Assembly: GCA_902505605.1 (NCBI GenBank) | Contig: CABWKN010000006.1 | Span: 1-37,008, forward strand | Direction of reading: 5' to 3' | Length of the DNA: 37,008 bases | Source: Candidatus Guanabacterium sedimentis | GTDB taxonomy: Bacteria; Acidobacteriota; B3-B38; Guanabaribacteriales; B3-B38 | In this document: piece after piece, positions 30,676 through 37,008 of the stretch | How the letters are laid out: each line of letters begins with the position of its first letter | How positions within the stretch are numbered: the stretch's first letter is position 1 | The notes under the pieces: generated by a model | What the model saw: the letters and a program-made list of their open reading frames with translations, nothing else | Databases searched by the model: none | Told to the model about the DNA's origin: nothing | Program-made: the position numbers and the translations under genes

Positions 30676-31743
30676 TTGAAGAGAGAGTTGATACTCCTTT
30701 TCTCAATAGCTCTGGTCATGGGTATTCCCTTGTCGGGAGTGATGGCTTCAGAAGTCAGCCCCACTGGTGAAATAGCCCAGGGCAAGGAAGCCCTGAGAGC
30801 GCTGCTTCCCTCCGAGGAAGAAGTATCCGGCTGGGAGAGCCCTTCTCCTCCCCGATTCTTCGAGCCCGACAATCTGTGGGAATACATCAATGGGCAGGCG
30901 GAGCTGTATCTGGGCTATGGATTTCAGCTGGTGGTAACCTCGGATTACACCTCCCGGGAGGATTCCAGCTCCTTAGTCGTTGACATCTATCTGATGGAAA
31001 GCCCACACCACGCCTTCGGCATCTACGCCGCCGAGAGGACACCCGAGGATAACTTCATTGATGTGGGAGTGCAAGGCTATGTGGGAGGTAATATTCTTAA
31101 CTTCTGGAAGGGACCCTATTATGTGAAGCTCACATCCTTTCAAAGCTCTCCCAGCGCAGAAGAGGTGCTCATCAGGTTCTCCAGAGTAATTGCCGATAAA
31201 ATACCAGGGAGTTATTCCGAGCCTGAGCTTTTCGCCTGCTTCCCCGAAAAGAACAGGGTCAGGATGAGCGAAAGATATATCCCCCAGAACTTCATGGGGC
31301 ACGGATTCCTGAAAAATGGTTATCTGGTGAATTATCATCATGAGGGAATACGGTACCAGGTGTTTTTAGTTGAAAACAGCTCCCCGGAGGAGGCAGAGGA
31401 AGCCTTTGGTAAATATCATAACTTCATCAAAGATGACAGCAAGATTATTTCCCACGAAAAGAAGTCCGATTATCAGAAAATCAGGACAAGAAATAGAAAA
31501 AAGGTGGTCATCTTTCAGTATGGATCTATTATAGGCGGGGTTCTGAACATGGGGGATTTTCCCGAAGCTGACGAGATAATAGAGGAGATACTCACCAAGC
31601 TAAGGGGTCGAAATCTCTCGCAATCAGGAGGTGATAATGACAAAAAGGGTTTTAATCAACAGTCATTCCCGCCGCTCGTCCATCTTACTTACCGTACTTT
31701 TGTTTCTGCTGTTAGCCTTTATGCTGCTGGGGGGGAACGCTAA
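30676..31743 (+). CDS. Secreted DUF6599-like protein of unknown function
   Basis: From a TTG at 30676 (AGAGG 5 nt upstream) the product begins with a clean signal peptide, KRELILLFSIALVMGIPLSGVMA. The track's TTG at 30613 would overlap the preceding gene and bury the signal. The mature part contains the DUF6599-like core: EEVSGWESPSPPRFFEPDNL, WEYINGQAELYLGYGF, ESPHHAFGIYAAERTPED, and two related halves. The last 40 residues (SQSGGDNDKKG onward) are encoded over the start of the next gene and look non-native. Function unknown. The setting suggests a periplasmic partner of the membrane ferredoxin encoded next. Confidence 0.8.
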   Translation: MKRELILLFSIALVMGIPLSGVMASEVSPTGEIAQGKEALRALLPSEEEVSGWESPSPPRFFEPDNLWEYINGQAELYLGYGFQLVVTSDYTSREDSSSLVVDIYLMESPHHAFGIYAAERTPEDNFIDVGVQGYVGGNILNFWKGPYYVKLTSFQSSPSAEEVLIRFSRVIADKIPGSYSEPELFACFPEKNRVRMSERYIPQNFMGHGFLKNGYLVNYHHEGIRYQVFLVENSSPEEAEEAFGKYHNFIKDDSKIISHEKKSDYQKIRTRNRKKVVIFQYGSIIGGVLNMGDFPEADEIIEEILTKLRGRNLSQSGGDNDKKGFNQQSFPPLVHLTYRTFVSAVSLYAAGGER

Positions 31744-32830
31744 CAACCCCAGAATGCTGGCTGCCAGCGGGGTGTATCTTATCTTTCTCACCACCCTGAC
31801 CTACTTACTGTTCCGCACGGGGCGGATTGCCCGCTACCGCTCCATTTTCTTCTCCACATTTGCCATAGGATTTGTCATTACTTTTATTCCCATGATGTTA
31901 GAGACGAGGGGAAACATCGGATTAACTGCCCAGGACATGGCCAATCTCGATGTCCCTCTTTGCCACCTGACCATCCCCATGCTGCTTATTCCCGGGGCTG
32001 TGTATGGAGTTCTCATCTTCCCCACCAGGCTCTTTTCCGAGCTCGGCTTCTTCCCCATGCTTTTCCTCTGGCTGGGAGCGACCATAGTTCTGGGGAAAGG
32101 CTGGTGCAGCTGGGGCTGTTTTTACGGCGGTCTGGACGAGTTTTTCTCCAAACTGTCTCCTAAAAGGAAAATATCATCCAAAAAATTTAATTACACCTTA
32201 CGATTTTTCCCCTTTGCCCTGCTGCTGGTGATAGTTATCTGGGCTTTCCTGGCTCTGTCGCCTGTGTACTGCACCTGGCTCTGCCCTTTTAAAGCGGTGA
32301 CCGAATATGTGAAACCGGTTGACTGGCTGACCTGGCTTCAAACCGGTATATTCATCACCCTATTTCTGGGGCTGGTGGTTGCCCTGCCCCTGCTGATGAA
32401 GAGGAGAGTCCAGTGCGGTCTGTTCTGTCCCATTGGAGCATTTCAATCCCTGGTGGGGCTGGTAAATCCCTACAGGGTTCGCATAGACAGGGAGAAATGC
32501 AACCAGTGCGGAGCCTGCATCAACCAGTGCCCCACCTTCTCCATTACCAAAGAGACACTGGCCAAATACAAGGTTTCCATCACCTGTGCCCGGTGCGGGC
32601 GCTGCATGGAGATTTGCCCCAGAAATGCCATACAATTTTCATTGGTAGGAGTTCCTCTGAAAGCACACGCCACATCCACAAGCGGAAGTCTATTCAAAGA
32701 AGTAATTCGTGCCGACACGCTTTTTGTTTTTGGAGCTTTGCTCTTTGGGGGCATTTTCTCTAACGGTGTAGTGGCTGGCTCTCTGCTGAGAATAATCCAT
32801 CTCATCCAGACAGGCTCTTTTGTTTATTAA
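31637..32830 (+). CDS. NapH-like membrane polyferredoxin
   Basis: A 397-residue protein with about six membrane segments and the NapH-type membrane cysteine motifs GKGWCSWGCFYGG, SPVYCTWLCPF and VQCGLFCPIGAF. Two ferredoxin motifs follow, CNQCGACINQCP and CARCGRCMEICP. AGGAGG is 5 nt before the ATG at 31637; the track's GTG at 31631 lies inside the ribosome-binding site. The first 107 nt overlap the 3' end of the DUF6599-like frame. It should carry electrons across or along the membrane. No cytochrome b or NapG-like partner is present, so the Tat-exported AKR ferredoxin is the obvious acceptor or donor. Confidence 0.9.
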   Translation: MTKRVLINSHSRRSSILLTVLLFLLLAFMLLGGNANNPRMLAASGVYLIFLTTLTYLLFRTGRIARYRSIFFSTFAIGFVITFIPMMLETRGNIGLTAQDMANLDVPLCHLTIPMLLIPGAVYGVLIFPTRLFSELGFFPMLFLWLGATIVLGKGWCSWGCFYGGLDEFFSKLSPKRKISSKKFNYTLRFFPFALLLVIVIWAFLALSPVYCTWLCPFKAVTEYVKPVDWLTWLQTGIFITLFLGLVVALPLLMKRRVQCGLFCPIGAFQSLVGLVNPYRVRIDREKCNQCGACINQCPTFSITKETLAKYKVSITCARCGRCMEICPRNAIQFSLVGVPLKAHATSTSGSLFKEVIRADTLFVFGALLFGGIFSNGVVAGSLLRIIHLIQTGSFVY

Positions 32831-32842
32831 TAGGAGAAGTTG

Positions 32843-33046
32843 ATGGAAAATAAAAGGAAAATATCGACCAGGATTCGCATCGCAGTGATGTATCTCGTTG
32901 CCATCCTTCTGATTATCCTGATTCCCCTTATCTTTATCTCTTTTGGTTCGGGAATTATAGAAAAAGTCGGCAGAAAGATACCCATCAAAGAGGGAACCTT
33001 TGACCCGGAGACCGGAGGGCTGATATTGGATAAATCCGACCGCTGA
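32843..33046 (+). CDS. Small single-span membrane protein
   Basis: A 67-residue protein: a basic start (MENKRKISTRIRIA), one membrane helix (residues about 14-34), and a short exported tail KVGRKIPIKEGTFDPETGG. AGGAGAAG precedes the ATG at 32843. It sits 12 nt after the NapH-like gene and 5 nt before the CcdA-like gene, so it is co-transcribed with both. I do not recognise the family; it may be a small subunit of the membrane complex. Confidence 0.7.
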   Translation: MENKRKISTRIRIAVMYLVAILLIILIPLIFISFGSGIIEKVGRKIPIKEGTFDPETGGLILDKSDR

Positions 33047-33051
33047 GCATC

Positions 33052-33672
33052 ATGATGATGGAGCCTGTCATTAAAGCCTTTTTGCTGGGGCTCTCTACCG
33101 GAGCCTTATGTCTGGGCTATTGTTCCCCGGTGTTTGTTCCCCTGATGTTAGCAGAGCAACGGGAGGGTTTCTACGGAAAGCTAATCCCCTTTCTCCAATT
33201 CATGCTGGGGAGACTCATAGCGTATCTGACTTTCGGGCTTGTGGTGGGATGGGCGGGCAGCCAGATGGTGGAACAGGTACCCAGTTTTTTTATCGGCTTG
33301 TCATTTATCGGATTGGCTATTTTTATGTTTCTCTATGGATTAAAAGGAGGGTTCCCCAACCTGCAGCTCTGTCGGGTTATCTCTCCCCTTCTTCGCCGGA
33401 TAAAGATACCCTTTGTCTTTGGTCTGTTTATGGGTTTTAACCTCTGTCCTCCTTTTTTGCTGGCTTTTACCGATGTGTTCGTCTCCGGGGAGATATTTTA
33501 TGGATTGGCTTTCTTCTTGGTGTTTTTTCTGGTAACCTCTGTGTTCCTCTTCCCCCTGATTTTCCTGGGCTATCTCTCTGCGCTCCCTTCGCTGCGCCAG
33601 GTGGCTCAGTTAGCCGCCCTTATCATCAGCGTAATTTATCTTTTCCTCGGGGTAACTCAGCTCCTCTCCTGA
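33052..33672 (+). CDS. CcdA/DsbD-like (TauE/SafE-like) six-helix membrane protein
   Basis: A 206-residue protein of six membrane helices in two pseudo-symmetric halves. Each half has a proline-flanked cysteine motif near its first helix: LCLGYCSPVFVPLM and FNLCPPFLLAF. Paired membrane CxxP-like cysteines are the hallmark of CcdA/DsbD, which pass reducing power across the membrane by thiol-disulfide exchange. It therefore probably supplies or receives electrons for the module. No thioredoxin-like partner is visible. The DNA shows three ATG codons in a row at the start; the ribosome-binding site is weak, so translation may be coupled to the gene 5 nt upstream. Confidence 0.82.
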   Translation: MMMEPVIKAFLLGLSTGALCLGYCSPVFVPLMLAEQREGFYGKLIPFLQFMLGRLIAYLTFGLVVGWAGSQMVEQVPSFFIGLSFIGLAIFMFLYGLKGGFPNLQLCRVISPLLRRIKIPFVFGLFMGFNLCPPFLLAFTDVFVSGEIFYGLAFFLVFFLVTSVFLFPLIFLGYLSALPSLRQVAQLAALIISVIYLFLGVTQLLS

Positions 33673-33811
33673 CCCTTTCTCACACAGGCAGTAATATCAA
33701 CCTCTTGAGTATTCCCGTGATAAATTCACCTACACCATGCTGCCAGGGATATAGTGGCTTTGCTCACCTGTTTGAAAACCGAAGCTGCTGTGGATGGATG
33801 AGGTCTCAGTA

Positions 33812-35005
33812 TTACTCAACCGTAGTCAGTTTGACCTCTCCCTGAGCGTTTACCGCACCGAAGACTTTGAAGCTGCGGATAAAGGTTCCATTCGCCTTGA
33901 AGAGCTTGACCCAGGAGCTCCCGCCTTCACCATGCGCGCAGATTATCTCATCAATGTCATCGTCATCTATATCAGTAGCGGCTATCTCCACATCACCGTT
34001 GGTGTTACTACCAAAACCGAAGGCTAAGAATTGCTTGATGAGCGTGCCATCCTTTTCAAACAGCCTGACCTTGTTTCCCCCATTATAGCCGGTGGAGGTG
34101 ACGATCTCCAAATCAGCATCGGCATCAAAGTTCCCCACTGCCACATGCACCTCGCCGCCGGGGTTATCAGCGGCCTCAAATGCCTCGAAGGAGCGGATAG
34201 CGGTTCCATCACAGCTGAATATCTTCACCCGCGAGCTGCCGTCATTTCCCATACCAGCTATTATCTCGCAAACCCCATCGGCGTTCTCCAGGTCACCTGC
34301 GGCCACATGGACCTCGCCCTGAGCATTGCCAGCACCAAAAGCTTTGAAATTTCCTATGATGTTGCCATTAGTTTCGAAGAGCTTGATCCACGATTGCCCT
34401 CCATCACCCTGGGCTATGGCTATCTCCATAGAGGTATCAGCATCGAAGTTGCCTATGGCCAGATGGACCTCACCCTGAGCATTTGTAGCACCGAAGGCTT
34501 TGAAAGTGCTGATCTTGGAGCCGCTTACCTCAAAGAACTTGACCCACGATTTTCCTCCCTCGCCGTGTCCAGCGGCAATCTCATCCACATCATCTCCATC
34601 TACATCACCAGCATCCAGCTGTACCTCCCCGCGGGTATTAGCCGCTCCGAATGCTTTAAATGTGCTAATGCCAATCCCGTCGGTAGAAAAAAACTTCACC
34701 CACCCCTTACCATCTAATCCATGACCGCATACAATTCTTAATACAATTCCCTGAAGGGTGTGCACAAAGCCCGCCTTCATGATGTAGTTTGTGCTTGACG
34801 ACTCCCCCACCGGCGAAGGCTGACCAACGGCGTCCGTCACCTGATAATTGGTGGAAGATGAAGCCCCACCGGCATTATCAATCACATCCGAGGTCATCTG
34901 AAAATTGCTGCTGATGGAGAGGGCGAAGACCACCGCCCCCACCAACAAGGGGAGACCGATAAGCAGAAGCATTTTTACCCTTGGTCGTTTTTTTAATAAA
35001 GCCAT
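33812..35005 (-). CDS. Secreted six-repeat FG-GAP-like propeller protein
   Basis: A signal anchor (MALLKKRPRVKMLLLIGLPLLVG) is followed by a short domain with SSSTNYQVTDAVGQPSPVGES, a motif seen at the start of many exported repeat proteins. Residues about 85-395 hold six repeats of about 52 residues: VKFFxxDG...FKAFGAxNAQGEVxLAxGDxDxDxxxEIxxGxGxGGxSW. The repeat class and number equal those in the C-terminal half of the 82-2403 gene. Asp-rich loops (DVDGDDVDE) suggest calcium binding. GGAG lies upstream of the ATG. Role unknown; it is probably surface-exposed. Confidence 0.87.
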   Translation of the reverse strand: MALLKKRPRVKMLLLIGLPLLVGAVVFALSISSNFQMTSDVIDNAGGASSSTNYQVTDAVGQPSPVGESSSTNYIMKAGFVHTLQGIVLRIVCGHGLDGKGWVKFFSTDGIGISTFKAFGAANTRGEVQLDAGDVDGDDVDEIAAGHGEGGKSWVKFFEVSGSKISTFKAFGATNAQGEVHLAIGNFDADTSMEIAIAQGDGGQSWIKLFETNGNIIGNFKAFGAGNAQGEVHVAAGDLENADGVCEIIAGMGNDGSSRVKIFSCDGTAIRSFEAFEAADNPGGEVHVAVGNFDADADLEIVTSTGYNGGNKVRLFEKDGTLIKQFLAFGFGSNTNGDVEIAATDIDDDDIDEIICAHGEGGSSWVKLFKANGTFIRSFKVFGAVNAQGEVKLTTVE

Positions 35006-35023
35006 GATTTATCTCCTTTCATC

Positions 35024-35052
35024 CTTATACCATTTTTTATGCCTGCTGACAA
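35024..35052 (-). promoter_or_regulatory. Extended -10 promoter of the FG-GAP-like gene
   Basis: Minus strand TTGTCA (35047-35052), 17-nt spacer, TATAAG (35024-35029) preceded by TG. The element fills the 52-nt space between the two surface-protein genes, so the FG-GAP gene can be transcribed on its own. Confidence 0.55.
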
Positions 35053-35057
35053 GCATT

Positions 35058-37008
35058 TTAATGTTTTTGGTGCTGGGGCTGCTTGACCGTGGCTGCTTTT
35101 GTCTCTACAGGGAGATTGGGTTCTGCGGGTGGCTGTTCAGGCTCGGTGAACTCCTCAAACCTCACCTCCTCATAGCCCCTTCGCTTGGCGACAATGCGGT
35201 AGTCAAAGCTGATATTGGAGGTGCCGTCCCCCTGCTCCCGCACCTCAAAGGAGTCCTTATCCTTGCGCGCAATGTATAATCCCTTCCACTCTCCGATGGG
35301 AGTGAGGAAAACCATGTATCCTGCTTCGGTGTTCGCCGTCTGCAAAAAGACGCTCTCTAACTGCACCACCGCCTGCCCGTTGACCAGTTGAGCCGTGCCG
35401 AAGTCCTCAAACCATATCTCCGGGCTTTCCATGGCATAAAGCAGCACCTTCTTGCCATTATCTATGGGCTGCACGCAGGTCTTAGCACCTCCGACGGTAA
35501 AGTCTCCGGTTACATGAGCATTGCCCACAAAATAGCCAGCATATCCGCTGGAGCTATAAGTTGAACCAAATACCCCATAATTGGTGCCGCTGGTGGCATT
35601 GACAATCCCAAAAACGCCAAAGCCACTGTCGCTATTAGTTGAACCAAATACCCCATAATTGGCCCCGCTGGTGGCAAGGGCCTCACCATGAACGCCATAA
35701 CCACTGGTGCTATCGCTTCTCCCTTGTACTCCATAAGCGGCGCCGGAGGTGGCAACATTAGAACCTTTAACGCCAGCACCGTCGGGGCTGTTGCTAACTG
35801 CAAGTAATCCAAAATTAACTCCACTGGAGGCAGTGGCCTCTGCTAAAACGCCATAGCCGCTGGGGCTATCGCTTCTTGAATGTACGCCAAATACTTTGCC
35901 GCTTGTGCCAGATGCATACGCATAAACACCACTTGCATAGTCGCTGGTGCTCGCGGTTGTACCATATACCCCATAAGTGGTGCCCTCGGTGGCAGTGGCC
36001 TCCCCATAAACGCCCCTACCGCTGGTGCTATCGCTTTTACCATGTACCCCATAAGTGGTGCCGCTGGTGGCAGAGGCATACCCAGAAACGCCAATACGAG
36101 CAGCTATTCCATAAATTCCTCGACCGTCTGGGCTATAAGTTTCGCCATATACACCGTAAGTGGCACCGCTGGTGGCAGTGGACAGGCCATAGACGCCATA
36201 AGTAGGAGCGAGCCCATGAACGCCCCAAGCGCCGGGGCTAACGCCTTCACCCATTACTCCCCAATTGGTGCCAGTGGTAGCAGTGGAAATACCATAAACG
36301 CCGTGCTTAGGACCTGTCCCATAAACGGCATAGCCTTCGGGGCTAGCGCTTATAGCATATACCCCCCAATTGGTGCCGCTGGTGGCAGATGCATACCCAT
36401 AAACGCCACAGCCGCCGGAACTATTGCTTCTACCATATACCCCATAATTTGAGCCGGAGTTGGCAACGGCCCAGCCATAAACGCCATAGCCGCTGGTGCT
36501 CCTGTTTATACCGTATACCCCAAAATTAATTCCGCTGGTGCTCCTGCTATTACCATATACCCCATAATTTATACCGCTAGCGGCAGTGGTCAACCCATAA
36601 ACGCCATAGCCGGTGGGGCTATCGCTTTTACCAAATACCCCATAAGTGAAGCCGCTGGTGGCAGTGGCCAACCCATAAACGCCAAAGCCGCTTGTGTTTG
36701 AAGTTATGCCATATAATGCTTCTAAGTCTGAAGTGTTAATAGTAAGCCTGCCGACCATCATATCACCTACGACATGCACAAATTCATAGGATTCCTTCCC
36801 ATCCAGCAGGTCAGCGTCCAGTCCACTGGTGTTGATCTTGGAGGCAGAGATGTTTGCCCCCGCATTAATATCAGCGTCCACAATGGTGCCATTCACTATC
36901 ATGGCGCTGGTGACGGAATCAGCCTGTCCCTCGTTGACATAGTCCGGGTCGTGATTATGCACCACCGGGGCGAAAGCCGAGGCATCCTCACCATCCCCCC
37001 TATCGGCA
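35058..37008 (-). CDS. GVYG-repeat surface protein (5' part outside the window)
   Basis: The frame stays open to the window edge (ADRGDGEDASAFAP precedes the GTG listed as start at 36965), so the gene is cut and the listed start is not real. The visible N-terminal part has LDADLLDGKESYEFVHVVGD and MVGRLTIN, phrases typical of phage-tail-like and environmental surface proteins. It is followed by about 15 units alternating GVYGxATATSGxxY and GVYGxSxSxSGY (period 26-28 residues). Residues from about 505 (of the listed frame) form a C-terminal domain (YFVGNAHVTGDFTVGGAKTCV, LYAMESPEIWFEDFG, YIARKDKDSFEVREQG) that ends Pro- and Gln-rich. It is probably a beta-solenoid-like fibre. No transmembrane segment is visible. 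Confidence 0.82.
   Translation of the reverse strand, partial: ADRGDGEDASAFAPVVHNHDPDYVNEGQADSVTSAMIVNGTIVDADINAGANISASKINTSGLDADLLDGKESYEFVHVVGDMMVGRLTINTSDLEALYGITSNTSGFGVYGLATATSGFTYGVFGKSDSPTGYGVYGLTTAASGINYGVYGNSRSTSGINFGVYGINRSTSGYGVYGWAVANSGSNYGVYGRSNSSGGCGVYGYASATSGTNWGVYAISASPEGYAVYGTGPKHGVYGISTATTGTNWGVMGEGVSPGAWGVHGLAPTYGVYGLSTATSGATYGVYGETYSPDGRGIYGIAARIGVSGYASATSGTTYGVHGKSDSTSGRGVYGEATATEGTTYGVYGTTASTSDYASGVYAYASGTSGKVFGVHSRSDSPSGYGVLAEATASSGVNFGLLAVSNSPDGAGVKGSNVATSGAAYGVQGRSDSTSGYGVHGEALATSGANYGVFGSTNSDSGFGVFGIVNATSGTNYGVFGSTYSSSGYAGYFVGNAHVTGDFTVGGAKTCVQPIDNGKKVLLYAMESPEIWFEDFGTAQLVNGQAVVQLESVFLQTANTEAGYMVFLTPIGEWKGLYIARKDKDSFEVREQGDGTSNISFDYRIVAKRRGYEEVRFEEFTEPEQPPAEPNLPVETKAATVKQPQHQKH
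35520..36710. repeat. Coding tandem repeat array, period about 78-84 bp
   Basis: The DNA phrases ATACCCCATAA and ATAAACGCC (plus strand) recur throughout, once per 26-28-codon unit. Units differ by many substitutions, so the array is old but could still recombine. It is in frame throughout. Confidence 0.8.

Noticed and set aside
35520-36710. CRISPR-like regular repeats
   Set aside because: The repeats are in-frame coding units that diverge along their length, with no unique spacers and no cas genes.
1-37008. Insertion sequences, integrases, tRNA-linked attachment sites
   Set aside because: I found no transposase or integrase motif, no terminal inverted repeats flanking a gene block, and no tRNA gene.

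Overview
The window is bacterial: it has Shine-Dalgarno sequences, sigma-70-like promoters, a sigma-54 activator with a matching -24/-12 element, a lipobox protein and a Tat signal. Base composition is close to balanced and genes are tightly packed. The large number of iron-sulfur proteins, two NapH-type membrane polyferredoxins, an orp/NifX-type cluster and a methionine gamma-lyase-like enzyme point to an anaerobe. I cannot name the phylum from the sequence. I see no tRNA, rRNA, CRISPR array, transposase or phage gene.

Layout. 1-3.3 kb: a secreted two-propeller repeat protein (+), then a sugar-phosphate isomerase-like TIM barrel (-) whose start is corrected by an internal promoter. 3.4-8.7 kb (+): a probable operon with an extended -10 promoter, encoding a YihY/BrkB membrane protein, a membrane-anchored amidohydrolase fused to a CIA30-like domain, and an ABC-2 exporter (ATPase and permease). 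8.75-16 kb (-): AmgK-like sugar kinase, small acidic protein, gamma-glutamyltransferase, anchored metallo-beta-lactamase-fold protein, NapH-like polyferredoxin with three copies of a C-terminal repeat, and a Cys/Met-metabolism PLP enzyme.

16-24.9 kb (-) is the most interesting region. A PAS/AAA+/Fis sigma-54 activator stands upstream of about eleven genes: three free-standing NifX/MTH1175-like proteins, a fourth NifX-like domain fused to a cation diffusion facilitator, an Mrp/NBP35 ATPase, two overlapping MinD-type ATPases carrying ferredoxin inserts, a NifU/IscU-type scaffold, an FmdB zinc ribbon, and two small Gly/Arg-rich proteins with the same N-terminal signature. This is the gene set of the Desulfovibrio orange-protein (orp) locus, enlarged with cluster-assembly and metal-transport genes. 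A -24/-12 promoter and upstream ATTTCA/TGAAAT repeats lie between the activator and the first target gene, so the local regulatory circuit can be read from the sequence.

25-28.8 kb (-): an APC permease with two universal-stress domains (strong promoter) and a DUF5666-like lipoprotein (strong terminator). 28.8-29.4 kb is a 611-nt AT-rich gap with a row of inverted repeats. 29.4-33.7 kb (+) is a five-gene redox module: Tat-exported ferredoxin-aldo/keto reductase, DUF6599-like secreted protein, NapH-like polyferredoxin, small membrane protein and CcdA-like membrane protein. 33.8-37 kb (-): a second six-repeat FG-GAP protein, paralogous to the C-terminal half of the first gene, and a GVYG-repeat surface protein cut by the window edge.
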